Source: Nereocystis luetkeana (Eukaryota; Sar; Phaeophyceae; Laminariales; Laminariaceae). From it: a stretch of 64,000 nucleotides of DNA. The translations under genes and the position numbers were made by a program. The stretch spans positions 5,431,548-5,495,547 of the forward strand of contig JARUPZ010000017.1 in the NCBI GenBank assembly GCA_031213475.1, read 5' to 3'. The notes below the pieces were generated by a model. The model searched no databases, was not told where the DNA came from, and saw nothing but the letters and a program-made list of their open reading frames with translations. Below are positions 47,089-60,920 of the stretch, piece after piece. Positions within the stretch are counted from its first letter, which is position 1. Every line of letters begins with the position of its first letter.

Positions 47089-48687
47089 ACAAAAAAAACG
47101 TTACCATGGTATGATTTTGTATTTTGAACACGTCCCAGCATGTTGTGCCTACATCCTCGGAGTAAACCACACTTTAATGACGGTCACGGACAGGCCCGAC
47201 CAAGGTGGAAGAAAGGAACCGGGTTCGAACAGGTACACGAAAACTTGAGAAATAAGAGTGGACAGGGGTTCCTCTCGCTCTCCGGGGCAGAAAAAAATTG
47301 AAAAAAACACGTCCCAGCACAGGCATGTGCCTACACACGTTGCCGCACCTAGCTCGACGAACTGTGAACGATTTTCCACCCCACCAGGACGAGAAGGTGT
47401 CTTGCGTGTGTGCGCGTCCACAGAGCCCGCGGGGACTGGATTTGGTGGCGTGTGCGTCGAGCACGGTGGTGAAAGGTGCCCCAAAAAAATGTTGAATCAC
47501 ACACACCAACTCACACACACATACAGAAAAACTCAAAAAAAGGCACCCTACCCTCGTACCCGAGCCGTTATGAAGATGCCTTTTTTTCCTTGGTTAAAAA
47601 CCAAGTAAAAAAAGGCTCGCTTTGCTCGCTCGCCTCAATATTAGCAGAAGAACGATCGGTAACCATAGGAAAGTTATTTAGGAGTACGTTGGAAAAGAGT
47701 AATTTAGGAGAGCTTGTAGCGTGGGGTGGGACGAGTATATCTGAGCGTCGAGTCCCACCCCCCCGACCTCTCAATTCTCTACCAGAGCACCTCCTCAGCT
47801 GTATCTTGTCATCAATAAAAAGTATCTATATCAGAAGAAGCGAAGCACAGCTTCCCAGCTGCCAGATACACCTGCGTTCCTTACCCTTACCCTTACCTCG
47901 GCCATATCTTCACAGATAGGTGTAGTCCCCACAGCCCGTAGCCTTTTTTTTGTAGCCATCACACAGCGCCCGTTCGCAAAGATGCCAGGATCCACATCAT
48001 CAAGCGTAGGGTCGAGTGGTTCCAGCTAAAACCTACCAGGGGTACGATAGTTGAGTGTCAGGCATGTCTTGCCAAGACTAAAGTGGCTGTCTGTCTCCTA
48101 AGGGTTAGGGTTAGGGTTATGGTTAGGAAACCCTAGGAGGTGTGAAAATGATGTCTCCAGACATCTTTGCTCGTTCGTGCTCACAGCCCCCCCTTGAGCA
48201 AAGCAGTTTTCTTCATGGCGTCAGCTGTACAGACAAATCGGAAAAATGGCATCGAAACAAAAAATGAGAACGGAAGTTTTTTTTTAGAAAGCAAACCAAT
48301 TGTGTACAACTCCAAGAAAAAAAGTTGACAGTCCTGTGGGGCTGTACATCAGCCTTCGAATGAGCTGTCGCTCAGGCTGGAAGTCCTCGGCATCGCCGCG
48401 GTAGCCAGCAAATAGAGAAATCACAATAGAGCCAGCGTATATCGCTTTTTGCGCCCACCCGAAGGCACGAGATGGAGCATGACCGTTCTGACGAGCTCCT
48501 CTCACAGGGCTGGCCAAGGGGTTTCGCAGGATTATTTTGGTTATCTGATACCTGGTACACCACATGGTTCTTCTGGAGATACGGCTTGGTTCTCATTTTA
48601 TTCTTCGTTCCCATTTTTCCGATTTGTGTGGTTCTTAATAAATTACTGTACTGGTATGCTGCAAGTTGTACCTTCGTAACATGCCTC
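47089..48687. other. No gene recognised; short telomere-like tract at 48099-48127
   Basis: ACACGTCCCAGCA..TGTGCCTAC occurs at 47107 and 47308. A TTAGGG-type tract (AGGGTTAGGGTTAGGGTTA) lies at 48101, and CTTACCCTTACCCTTACC at about 47881. Only short frames otherwise. Confidence 0.5.
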
Positions 48688-48804
48688 TTACGGGGGGCCA
48701 TAGTTAATAGGACCTATGGTATACAAAAAAAACTACCTGGTATATATTTGCCATTTTAACTATTAATAACAATATTTGGTACTATTAACTATGGTCCCCC
48801 GTAA
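48688..48804. mobile_element. TA-inserting MITE, copy 4, with an internal TACCTGGTA
   Basis: 117 bp, start TTACGGGGGGCCATAGTTAA and end GGTCCCCCGTAA. TA on the right flank; the left flank is TC. About 12 bp longer than the other copies, with TACCTGGTA inside. Confidence 0.85.
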
Positions 48805-50511
48805 TAGTGTAACGGCGTACCGACTCATTATGTCATCTAGGTTAGGACCAACCAGCCAAGTACCCTCGTACGTACGGTAAGAAACATTGTTTCTGGCATT
48901 TACCTCGTGAAATCAAACTACTCGATTTGGGCATGGAATTTCTCCTTACATTACGGTGATGAATACTGGTAGGTTTTATGCATTTTTCACTTCTTTAACC
49001 ACTTGAAACCAAACTACTTGAAATTAGTGTGAGATTTGCGTCGAGGCGCTGAAGAAGTTGCCCATTCATTCATGCAAAACTACTTCAAATTAGTGAAGGG
49101 TTTTTCTCGAGGCACCGAAAAGTTATCAGGCACGACTCAGGCATTTTGAAAGGCAAATTAAATGCCTCTAATAGATAGGCACGTTCAAGGCAAATTGAGG
49201 CTCGACTTGCAATAAGAGTCAAGAATTTTGCCTCAAACATCCGTCTTTCGTGGTTGTAGAATGGTTGGCGCAACATTTGTGAGAATCCTGACTTTTTTTG
49301 CCCACTTGTGGACTTTTTTTGGGTGCAATAACTTACTACCAATCATGGGAACGTAGTTTTGCGACGGGCATCACCTTTGACGACGACTGCCTATAAGAGG
49401 GAAACTATGCGTCTGGAAAAAAGCAGCAGTGGAGGCGATTTCTCCATCGGTGGTGTAGCCGTTGTGCTATGCTCTCTGTCTGGCGTAATATTATACATTA
49501 ACACTTTTTTGCGAGCTTTTCCTGGTACTCGCTTCCAACTTGGATTAAATACACCAAAACACCTCGTGAATCGTTTATCGCAGCCTACGACCGACCGCCG
49601 TCTGACGCACCCGACGCACTCACAGACCCCATCATGTGCATCCCCCAGCTTCGCGTGCAGTAGTTTCCTTTGACGAGTTGAATCCGTCTGCAAGTAAGTG
49701 GGGTATTCTACCCGTCCAGTTGGGGTCTGGTTTTTATCTCTCTTGGTGCACCCAAAAATTTCGACCATTTGCGACCACTGGATAACCTCTTTTTGGTCGA
49801 GTGCATAACATGCGGGAGGCATTCTACAATATTATAGAGGTTCGCCCTTAATTTTCTGGGGCTCCTCACTTGAGGAGCGCTCTACCTCACGCGAAAACCG
49901 ACTTTTAACAAAATCAAATTGCATCCCGATGGATAATCCCATGGCCCAAGTATGCAAAAACGTCATTTTTCGAAACACCATTCATTGGCGTTCCGACGGT
50001 TTTGGGATAAGGAACACCGTCATTCAGAAAACGGTGTAGTAGAAATATGCTACATCTATCGTAGAACGCGTCGTGGAGCGTCAATTACGAGGGAAATACA
50101 AGCTGCAGCGAATGATCTTTAACAAGTCACCGTCGCTCTCCAAGTAGAACGTACCAGCCGAAGTTCCAAACGCGCCGTGTTGAGATATAGGTGTGATTTT
50201 CTGATCAGATATATAATATTGAGATCAGAGTGACCGGAAACCCTGAAACCAGGGGGCTCTTGGGTGCCAGCGTCTTTTATGAAGCGGTAATAATATTTAT
50301 GACACAATTATCGTAAGTTCGTATTATTTGCGACATGTTGTCGTATAAGTAAGCCGCATATTTGCGACGACGCGGCACGTTCGCGGCACAAGCCTCAGAT
50401 TGGCTCCGGACCAGCTGGGATTGTGTTTGCATGGTGGCAGGCTATCGTGAGAGCTATCACATTGTAAAAATAAATGGCGGGGCCAGCACTCCAGGAGAAT
50501 ATCTGACCGGG
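48805..50511. other. No gene recognised
   Basis: About 49005-49115 holds a diverged direct repeat (AAACTACTT(G/C)AAATTAGTG with TCGAGGC(G/A)C after each). The rest is unremarkable. Confidence 0.4.
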
Positions 50512-50512
50512 T

Positions 50513-51325
50513 TCTACACTATTGTACTCTTTGAATTTAGCGCGGAATGGCCATGGTAACACCCATGGCATACGATGGCTATCCCATCCCATGGCGTGGC
50601 AAAGGATTCCATGGCACGCCGTAGGGGGTGCCGTGGCGTCCCACGAGTGGTACCTGAGCAACTTCCGCGGCAAGCGCCACGCCACTCCGTGGAATGCCAC
50701 GGCAAGCCCCATCACCCCAACAATGTTGACGGCACCTAGGTCGGGGATAGGGTTAGGTTTCCATGGTATGCCGTGGAGGTCCGTCGATGGTTCGGTTGTA
50801 TGCCGTGGAAAATGCCGTGGAAGGTGTAGCCGCAGGTGGTGCCACGGCATGCCACGGCATGTCCTGAAAAAGGACAATAATGTACATCTCCATATATATC
50901 TGACATCCTGGTTGGGGTTAGAGTTAGGCGGGGATCTACATTTTTGTCCTTTTTTGACATCCCGTAGCCCAGTCTGCGGCAAAACCCTCAACAACAGCAT
51001 ATTTTGCCGCATACCATCGAACCCTAACCCTAACCCTAACCCCAATCTAGGTGACGTCAATAATGGGGTGCCGTGCATATTGGGATGCCGTGGGCATTGG
51101 GGTTTTCGTGGACTTTGGGGTGCCGTGGGGGTATGACATTCCGTGGGGTTGCCATGGAGTGCCTAGGCGGTTGCCGCGGGAGGTACCACGCATGGCATGC
51201 CACATCACCCCTCACGGCGTGCGATGAAATCCTATGCCACGCCATGAGATGCCGTGGGGATATTATAGTAAGCCATGGGTGGTACAACCCCCATCCCACG
51301 AATAAACCAAAGAGTGTGGAACCCT
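50513..51325. mobile_element. Inverted dimer of the GCCATGG-rich element with telomere-like motifs
   Basis: Starts GGGTTCTACACT and ends AGTGTGGAACCC, which are near-complements. The left arm (to about 50890) matches the single element at 28.47-28.87 kb; the right arm is its inverted copy (for example GCACGCCGTAGGGG on the left against the complement of CCCCTCACGGCGTGC on the right). The arms meet around GTCCTGAAAAAGGACA and TGTCCTTTTTTGACAT (50868-50965). TTAGGG-type tracts occur at about 50740, 50912 and 51020-51043. Confidence 0.8.
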
Positions 51326-52329
51326 GGGAAAACCTCTTGGCGATCGTAAGAACCTCAGATCGCATAGAAACGACCCCTGTGGGAAAACTGGCAATACTGA
51401 TGGACGTCTCGGAAGTTCATGGCGGGCGGCTCGCATCGGATCGGGATCGCGGAAAAAGAGGAGGACCTCTAAATTGGAGGAGACTGATGTGTAGCATGTG
51501 ATTTATTTGTTTCATATGTACACCACCTACGAATCTGGACGCTGATGAGTTTGGGATTTGGCCATACCGTGCCTGGCGAGAAAACACGTCTAACAAAACA
51601 ATCGATGCGGTACGCTAGGTGCTTGAGGGGGGTATACCTGTCCAATACAGGAGAACCTCGGCTTGAAAATGAACTACGCCGAAGACGAAATCAAGGTGAC
51701 TTCAGTGGGTGGCGTCTTCCGTCTTAATCGACTCGAGCAGCCCTCTGGGGGTTTCCATTGTATGTTTCACCAACGTCGTTGAAGAGAAACATCGGGAATC
51801 TCTTTATAAACTCAGTGCCTCACGTCTGCCCTACGTTCAACTGGTATATGGCAATACTACTGTCTGTGCGGATGCTGTGGACTGCTGTGGGTGCAACAAC
51901 AAGCTGGATGATGTGTCGGAAAAAACGCGTACCACGAACACATGCATAATATATATGTAAGAATATATGCCGTGAATAGCCGACCTCCAGTGCCTGTACT
52001 GTAGGAGGTACTCGTTGCCTTAACCGATATTCTGACTTAACTGTGCACAACGTTTCGAATATTTTTGCAGTCCTGTGCGCAAGAACGATAGGCGTTGATA
52101 AACACTCGGGCGATAAGAACTTTTGCACGGCTGTTCATGGGCAAATTAAACGAACAGTAATAATGGTGGTGGGTGATGACTGCACCGAACGAAGGCAAAT
52201 TTTACTGCTGAATGTAAAATGATTGAATAGATAACATATATCACCTATTCACCTCTAGCATCCACATACTACTGACATACGCCCACATATTTGTCTAGTG
52301 TCCACATACTGGTACACGAAAATGTGTAC
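51326..52329. other. No gene recognised
   Basis: Short frames only. Confidence 0.4.
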
Positions 52330-54960
52330 ACAGCGCTTGAAGCACAAAATTGCATCACCTCGGGGCCCCAATGGGACCTGACCCTCGCACTTGAGCAGCT
52401 GTGGGCTTTGAACTGTTGACCCGTCTGCAAGGGACAAGGAGGGAACCCAGCCCTCAGAGAAACGACCCCACCTAGACTAAATGCGTCCCTCACAGCCTAA
52501 CCCTGCTGGCGGGGGAGGAAGGAACCCAGCACTAGGAAACGAACACACCGAAGCTAGCTGCGTCTCGCCCAATGTCGGCACGGCCGACGCTCACTGGAGG
52601 GGGAACCTAGCCCTGGGGAACCTAGCCTTCGCACTGAAGCCGCTACAAGGTGTGAACTGTGGTCCCTTCTGAAAGGGAAAAGGAGGAAACCGAGCCACTG
52701 TAAAATGAACCCGGCCAGGCTACATGAGTCTCTCCCGGCATATCCCTGGGTGGCCGAGCCCTCGCACCAAAAGGCCCGTCGACTGAAAACTGTTGTCCCG
52801 TCAACACGGGGGGGGAGGGGAGGGGGGGGGGGTTACCCAGCACCGGGACACGAACTCAAAAAGAAAAACAACCCGAGCTGCGTGAGCCTCGCGCGATATC
52901 GGCCCGGCCGACGTTCGCGTGAGGAGGAACCTAGGCCTTCGGAACCTGGCCCTCGCACTCAAGCCGCTACGGTTGGTGAATTCGTTGTCCCGTATGGAAG
53001 CGAAAACAGAACGGGGCCCGGCTCCGAGAAACAAACACCTCAATAACTGAATGGCCCCCCGGCGATCTCGGCACTACCGACACTCGCGGAAGGGGATATC
53101 GCCCCCTAGGGGGCATGACCCTCGAACTCGAGCAGCTGCGGTCTGTGAACTGTTGAATCATCTGCAAGGAAAAGAGGGAACCCAACCCTCGCACAGGACA
53201 CACCGAAGCTGACGGGGCTTCGTGCGACGTGGGCGCGGCCGAAGCCAACCGTAGGGGGAGCCTACCCCTGGGGAACCTGGCCTCCGCACTCAAGACGTTA
53301 CAAGGAGTGAACTCTGGCCCCGTCAGTAGGAATTGGGGGGAACCCGGATCCCAGGAACACGAACCTACCCGTGGTAAATTTCGTCTCTCACAGCCTAGGG
53401 AGGGGGGGGGGGGTTGGGGGGGGGGGGGGGGGGGGGGTGTAGAAAACAAAAAAAAACACCCGAGCTACCGAAGCCTCGCGAGAGATCCGAACCACCGACT
53501 CTCGCGGGGAGGGGGAACATAGCCCTGGGGATCCTAGCCCCCTCACTCAAGCAGCTACGAAATATCAACCGTTGTCTTGTTTGAAAAAGGAAGAGGAGGG
53601 AGCCCGTCCTTAGGAAACAAACCCACCAAGGCCTAAGTGCGTCTCTGACAGCCTAGCGATGAGGTGCCCAGCCCTTGCACTGAAAGACCTGTTGACTGTA
53701 AACTGTTGTCCCGCTAAAACAGGGGGGGGGGGGGGGGGGGGGGGGGACCAGCACCCGGAACCGAAGTCAAAAAGGAAAACAACCCGAGCAGCATGAGCCT
53801 CGCGCGATGTCGGCCCGACCGACGCTCGTGGGAGGGGAATCCTAGCCCCGCGGAACCTGGCCCGCGCACGTAAGCAGCTACGGGCGGTGAACGGATTGTC
53901 CCTTATGAAAGGGAAAAAACTAACGGGGCCCGGCCCGCGGAAACAAACACCTAAACCACTGAGTGAGTCCCCCACGATGTCGGCACTGCCGACACTAGGG
54001 GGAGGGGATATCGCCCCCGAGGGGACCAGACCCCCGTACTCGAGCCGCTGCAGCATGTCAACTGTTGACCCATCTGCAAGGGAAAGAGGGAACGCAGCCC
54101 TCGCACCGAACACACCGAAGTTGATGCCGCCTCGCGCGATGTCGGCCCGGCCGACGCTCACAGGGGGGGGAACGCAGCCCTGAAGAATCTAGCCCCCGCA
54201 CTCAAGAAGTTACGAGGTGTGAACTCTGGTCCCGTCTAAGAGAAGTGGAGGGAAGCCGGCCTCAGGAACACGAACCCACCCATGCTAAATGCGTCTCTCA
54301 CAGCCCCGGGGAGGGGGGGGGGAAGAACCCAGCCCTGGGAAACGAAAAAAACAAAACGAACACCCGAGCTGCTTGAGCCTCGCGGGAGGTCTGGACCACC
54401 GACCCTCGCAGAAGGGGGGAACGAAGCCCAGGGGAACCAAGCCCTCGCACTCGAGCAGCCGCAGGATGTGAAACCGTGTTTTTGTTACAATGCGGGGAAC
54501 CTAGCCCCGGGGAAACCTAACGCCTGTACGCTGGCGAGGGTTTTATGAAACGTTCGCGGCTCGGTACGGTCGACATGCGTGGGACGGAGAACGAAGCCCG
54601 TGGGAGGCTCCGCCCTCGTACGCCCACAGCTGTGGGCAGTGGGACGGTTGTCTTGTCTGACGGGGGAAACCTCGCAGCCTGGTCCATCGACAGGGAGAAA
54701 ACGTCAGCACGGACGAGGCTCTAGGGGTGGGGACACTGCCGACCCCAGAACCAAGCTCATGGAAACCACGCCCTCGCACACGAGCGCCGCCAGGTAATTA
54801 ACTCCCTCCTGTCGCCAGCAAATCAACGGGGCTCTGAGGCCCGGTAGGACCTAGCACCGTAAAAGAACGGCGGTCGACTATACCTTCCGTCGATCGGGAA
54901 CGGCGACCGGCTTAAGCAGGAAACCAAGACCTGCAGCTGTATGTGAAGCACGGTTGGCAT
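52330..54960. repeat. GC-rich satellite, 150-180 bp units, higher-order period about 908 bp
   Basis: About fourteen units share TGTCGGCCCGGCCGACGCTC, GGGGAACC(T)AGCCC, (C)TCGCACTC.AGC.GCTAC, GTGAACTGTTG.CCCGTCT and GGGAAA.GAGGGAACCCAGCC. Marked variants repeat about 905-911 bp apart: a C-G-run block at 52808 and 53720, an AACAACCCGAGC block at 52869 and 53780, and a GGATATCGCCCCC block at 53092 and 54007. Long G runs (52808, 53400-53438, 53720-53746, 54307) could form quadruplexes and are likely assembly-error sites. Confidence 0.88.
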
Positions 54961-57107
54961 GCCTAAGAGAAAAGAGGGAACCTGGCCCTCGCGGTTGTCT
55001 GTCGCGTGTACACTCGTGTCCATCCTGCTATGACCTGCCGGCTCTACGGTCTTGCGTTCTTACCCCGGACTCGTTTGTGGTATGCTACCACTCTCTGCGC
55101 TGCCTACCCCGTGCTCACCCGCACTGCATTGTATCACAACGTGATCGTAGCTCGTGGCCTGCGCTGTCGTACGCCGACTGGAGACTGGATGCATGCGTCG
55201 CACGCTTGGACGTCGGCCTAATGCAAACTAGTCCGTTTTTTGAGTTCCCCGCGCCTAACACACTCCAGTTTTATACGGATGCCTATATTTCCAAACGAAT
55301 TGACCCTTGCATATTTCACTTCTCGAAGACGAGTACGGCGGGACTGTCAACGCGTACCAATAAAAACACCTGTCAACATACATGCTGCAAGAATACGAAC
55401 AGTGTATTGAACATCTGACACCTGACACCTGATATCGATCGGCAAAACAGCCAACCACAAGGTACTGCTAAAAACATGGGCATTATTCGTGGCAACAGCA
55501 ACAAAAAAAAAACACGGTGTCTCCTCGCCCCATCAAAGACTCCTTGAGTTCCGCGTGATCGGTGGCACCCGCGAGCCCCGAGGGATCAAACTCGACGGAA
55601 CAAAGCTAAGTTCGAGCCTGTCACAAGTAGCTCTTTGCGGAGCAACCACAACGAAACAAATCTCCAGGTCAGGACCGAAGCAGAATGAACCTCCGTGTCT
55701 GCTCGCCCCAGCCGATATCCTTCGAGCACGGGGTCGCCGAGCTCGTTGGCGGCGCGAGACGCAAAGACGCGCGCAGGAAGGAGAGAACACCCATCGAAGC
55801 CCGGCGAGAACGATCCTTACTATGGAAACCGGCAGAGAAAGCACGCACGAAGCCAGGAAAGCGAAGGGGTCTGGAATCACAACCCCAAATCCAAGACGGA
55901 ATCGGAAGCAAATGCTCCCCTCTCAACCGTCGCGAAGGATTGTATGTTGTGCATAGCTATTTCGTGAATAATACCAGATAGTATATATATATATTTTTTA
56001 TATTTTCCTGAAACATTATTTCTACCCTTCGACATCTAGCACAACCCGTGTCCGTGCCGATTCTCCTATCGACGAAAGCTACAAGCTCGGTGGACACAAT
56101 GCTCAAACACAGAGATAAAGAGGTACTGCATTGTTGTGCGGTGAGCAGAGTAGACAATCGAGTGGCGTGACATCGTACTGGCACGACATCCACATTCTAT
56201 GAACGAGAGAAAACGAAAAAATATATTCGAAAGAAGGTGTCGTGCCTCCTAGAAGTCGCAGTTCCTGCATGCGAACCACTCACGATAGTAGCTACCGCCC
56301 CGGGGTCCTTTTGGCACCATTCAACAAACGCCTGTTTTGACCATGGGTTGTATTGTTTCCCAGGGTTCTAGCCCGCTCTATGTTGGACGTACATGTCACG
56401 CTCACGCTCTGCCCAAGTTCATGCACAGACTGACCGTTGTACCCCGCAGCTTGCGGTCCTTGTTGGTGAGCCATCGCAAGCGCTGTCCTAACCGGTGCAC
56501 GTTTGGAGAAGCATAGAGACGAGGGGAATAGACAAGTCTACGCAGCGAGCTACGGGAGATCGTGGGCTGCCTCGGGCGCACATGCATTCGTGCGGGCACA
56601 CGTTCATCTCCGGGTTTGGTCATATCACCCCCTTCGGTTATTACGCCCATCCACTTCTCTGAGAATCCTTGGATCCCTGGAAAAACGGCTGTAACACCCA
56701 CAGCCTACCTATATTTGTTGCCGCTGTGTGTGACAGACCGACGCACTGGGCGGATATGTAAGGACAGTTTACGTTGATTACGATGCACTATAACTGCGCT
56801 TATAATTCCGACGTTTTGTCTTTCTTGGCCGAGGCATACCCAAATATTCTATAGACGTCGAACAACATGCAATAAAAAAAAACACGTCACAACCCCGCCT
56901 ATAGCAGCGCGAGAAGCAGCGGGGAATACCACGCGAGTGTCGCTGATCCGTGATGTATGTGCTGTTACTACAGCTATTCGTTTTATCCGACGCTACGGCC
57001 CGTTAATATGTCATCGCCACCTATCTTTCTTCTGCTCTGCGGCTGTGCATGTGTGCGCGGTGTGTCGTGCGGAAAATAAGACCGGGTGCGCCTCGCGAAA
57101 AATTATA
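54961..57107. other. No gene recognised; LINE tail fragment on the minus strand at about 56010-56220
   Basis: TTCGACATCTAGCACAACCC and GTGTCCGTGCCGATTCTCCT (56030-56075) are the complement of a tail unit, and TCTATGAACGAGAGAAAACG continues into the UTR. A frame at 55489-55956 (plus) begins with GTG and was not recognised. Confidence 0.5.
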
Positions 57108-57206
57108 TCACGGAGGACCATAGTTAACAGGACCTATAGTTACATAGAAATCAATATATTTATCCATTTTTACCAACAAGTTTTGGTCAACTATGATCCC
57201 CCGTAA
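57108..57206. mobile_element. TA-inserting MITE, copy 5
   Basis: 99 bp, start TCACGGAGGACCATAGTTAA, end GATCCCCCGTAA, flanked by TA on both sides. Confidence 0.85.
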
Positions 57207-60200
57207 TAGCAGGGTCCAACAAGGTATGTATACATATATTTGTGAAGTTTAAGAATACTAACCACGGGCGGTACCGATTTATCACTTTGAGGCGCGAGTT
57301 CGATCCCCGCTGTTTACTTCTTCACCTCTTTTCATTTGTGTTTGTGTATAATACGCGCGTGCCCCCGGCCAGCAGAGCAGCAAGCAACATCACGGGTGTG
57401 CTGTAGTTTGTCCGTGCCGTATATAATATAGCTGTGGCGTCCTGAGAATACGAGCCTGCCCAGCCGAAGTGCTGAAGTTTTGGTCGACCGTCGATACCCC
57501 GCTCAATATTGCATATTCGGATGTGATTTTTTTGCACTGTGTTGATAAGCACAAACCAAAATACCGAAAACTTGCTTTATACTTTATTTTAGATTTGATC
57601 GGGGGATTTGGCCGGTGAAACAATCCGAAAAATTACGAAAATGGCCATAATTTGTCTTGAGAAAAAAAAAACATGTTCTCTGTTGTTACCTGGTATTGGT
57701 TTGTGCATTCGCTTCAAATTTGAATATATTTTTTTCGATCGAAACTCGCAACATTTAGCGGGGCAACGCCGAAAAAAACCCATTTATTTATCGTAATTAC
57801 TTGTTTGATGTCTTAAAAGAGTGTTTTCGCGACATCTCTAGATGAGTGACGAATTGGGCAGTGGAAGTCATATCGATGTTCTCCTACGTACGGTCATCAG
57901 CTGCGCCACCGGGAACGACGATTTTATTGCGAAATTTGTGTCGAAAGATTGGCGTTTTTCAGTTCCCGACGATAAGTATAAATAGTCGACTTTGAGTCGG
58001 AATATAAAAATGTCATAATTATAACCTACATATATATGTCATGGTCACTGCCTCCATATTTCAAGTCCAAACTCGCAGTGGTTCGCGAGATATGACCTTC
58101 GGATGGTTTGTCCATTTTTCGTCTGGCCCAGCTCGTACGTGCGAGTAGTTGTTTTTCATCGGACCCTGCGATCTGGAAAGCTGGGGGTCTGCCGTTGTGT
58201 GATTTGCATATATATACTACCACAGCTACGACAACGCTGCTGCTGTTGTTGTTGCTGCTGCTACGCGACTCTCGTTGGCAGTTGAGCGTGGTGATAAGTT
58301 GGAGCCCCTTACTCCGTTAATAAGTTGTGTATTCGCTCAATATTATCCCACTACTCCTGTACCTCGTACTACTCCGGTGTGCTGTGTGCCACGCGTGTTT
58401 GTGCCGTTTGCCTCGCATGCAGTGCTTTCGAAGCTTTTTTTGTCGGCCGTCCTTGGTTTTGTGCGGGAGAGCCTCACTTCGCCGCGAGCGTCTCAACAAA
58501 GGCATGACTTATCATACTGCTGGGATAAATATGGCACTGGTACAACGTTTGGCACACATAAAAAGCGATTCAGTCAACAACAACAGTTGCACACTATTTC
58601 CTTGTGGGTACTTTTTGCCCCCAAAAACGCAGAAGTATGTACGCAGGCGTATTGATAGTGTAAAATGGTGCCTTCTGCAGTAAGTAAGTAGACGTCTGTC
58701 TCGAGGTAAATCAGTAATATTATGCAGGGTTTTCATAACTTCGTGATGCTTGTATAGTATATTCGTATGATACAATATATCGCATGCACGCTATTTTGAT
58801 TTCAATTCGGTATTGCGCCACTTCCCGCTATTAAATAGGCTTTTCCTCGACAACCTCAAACCTGGTATGTACGTACGTACGTACGGTAGAGATGACATGT
58901 CAGAAATTCGACAGTTACGCAAATGAGAAAATCGAAACGGCACAAACATGATTTTCGCCGTTTTTTGGCTGCGAGGTGCTAGGCATCGTTCTTGTCGGGT
59001 ATCCAACCAGGTCGCGATCTAAAGTCGCCACTACTTGCACCCCGTCGGCAACAGCTGTCATCTGTGTTCGTGCTCGGCAGGAGGTGTGCACGAAGTACAC
59101 ATACGCGACCAGGCAAATAACTTCGGCGTCGAATCCTACAGTACCAAATTGTTGAGGTGAGGACGCGATTATGTGCATACATACATGTGCACTGCAGTCT
59201 AGACTTCTTTCTAATCGTACAGGTATCGTTTTTTTGGGGGGGAGTGTACTGCTGTAGGCGTATTATGCATGTTGTATGTATGTTCCGGTGGTGTGTGTTT
59301 GTTGAGTCGACGTCACGTCATTAAAACAATGCTAAAACGCACCATCTCGCCGTGTGCGTTCGAATTAACGATTTTATGCACTGTCGTGCTCTCGCAACAC
59401 CACTGCTGCAAGGGTTTGGATGGTGTCCAACCGCACGGCACTCTCACAACTTCGCTTGGCAACCCCGCAGCGCTATAATATGTTCCACTCATGGTTGGTA
59501 TCTATTTTCTCGGCCCCTAGAGCGTTCTCGAGGTATTGCTATACTGAAGCGTGCACCGCTGAGCTACAAGGTTATGTAGGCAAGGCGTGCATGTCTCGGC
59601 TAGTGGTGTGGGAATATTTCCTGGACGCGGTATTCGACCACATAGCGCAGGGAACACGCACAACGACGAACCCCCCACAACCTGCGCCCTCGATATCGCC
59701 ACCGCCTCCAGCAATCGCGATGAAATCCTCCCGGAGACCAACAAGGAGAAAACAACATTTAGCTGCCTATATACTACTACGTATGTCCGTATATAATCGG
59801 GCCGCTTATAGGTACACTCGAACGGCAACCGACAAGGGCGGCCAGGTGTTGCTGCCGCGCTGTCGGCCGCCGTCTTACGCCATGCCAGATACAGGCTTGA
59901 ATCTACAGTGTGTATACCCTACAACGGCAGTAGAAGTTGAAACTTCGGGATGATCCCGGGCACATCGGAACGCGAAAAAGGGGTCACAGGTAGCACACAT
60001 AATATATATAGTGTTGATTGTGCTCAAGAACACGACCCGTAAGATCCATCGTAGATTGAGGAGTTCCATGCTGAACAGGGATTCTGGTAGTAGGGTATTG
60101 GAACGTCGGAAGGCGACGAAGAGGTCACAGGTAGCACACATATAGCCGTTCTGGGCGGAAATCTGAGCCATGGGTCGGCGTATTACTGGAAGGAAGGAGT

Positions 60201-60920
60201 AACCGTAGTCAGCAGGAACCGAGTACAACTATTTCTGTGGTAGTTCCTAGATTGCATGCACACGGTAACATGGGTTGACTACTTTACTGTTACTGTACAC
60301 CACTTCAACTACTACTCAGGTGTAATACAGGTAGAAGGGGCATGCACTCTTCAAAATAATACCTGGTACTACTGTAGTACCTGGTACCTGGTACACTGCT
60401 ACAACAGTACTTACTACAAGTACTGCCTACAGCTACAATACCAAGTACTACTTCTAGAGCATGACCAATCGCTCATACAATAATAGAGACAACTTCGTGG
60501 TAAACGGAGAGGTCAACCAACCACGTGGTACCATGGGTTGGAGAATAACTATTATACACTGTTGCGCGATACACCACTGCCAGTAATACGTAGATGTAGC
60601 ACAGTTAGAAGCAGCACACGAGTTAAAAGTACACCATCGTAGTACCTACTACTGCTAATGACATCAGTACGACTCCTACAGTACTTGTTTCCTTCTTTTC
60701 GTACGTTTGAATTGATGGCTGCCAAAGCCAGCACCCTATTATGCTTATTATGGCAACAGCAGTGGACTCGTGGCAACGGGTGCACAGTACTACCTACTAC
60801 CAAGGACACTGCTCCTACTACTACTACTGCTATTATTGATACCACTTCCGCTGCTACTACGAAGACTACTACTGACACTATTACTACTACTACTGCTGCT
60901 ACGAACTGGTTCAACGACTA
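57207..60920. other. No gene recognised
   Basis: About 3.7 kb. It holds a CTG/TTG microsatellite at 58226-58262, GTAC repeats at 58868-58884, and a 30-bp word with GGTCACAGGTAGCACACATA at 59979 and 60124. An ATG-initiated frame at 59420-59953 (177 codons, plus) contains a Pro/Ser-rich middle and was not recognised; I cannot support it as a gene. From 60260 the sequence becomes rich in TAC/GTA words. Confidence 0.4.

Noticed and set aside
48099..51043. TTAGGG tracts as a chromosome end
   Set aside because: The tracts are short, interrupted, occur in both orientations and mostly lie inside a repeated element, so they are interstitial.
57290..57320. GAGTTCGATCCCC resembling a tRNA T-arm
   Set aside because: One stem mismatch and no A box, D-arm or anticodon arm at the right distance upstream.
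59420..59953. 177-codon ATG-initiated plus-strand frame
   Set aside because: Low complexity, no recognisable domain, surrounded by AT-rich non-coding sequence. It could still be real; only a transcript would show this.
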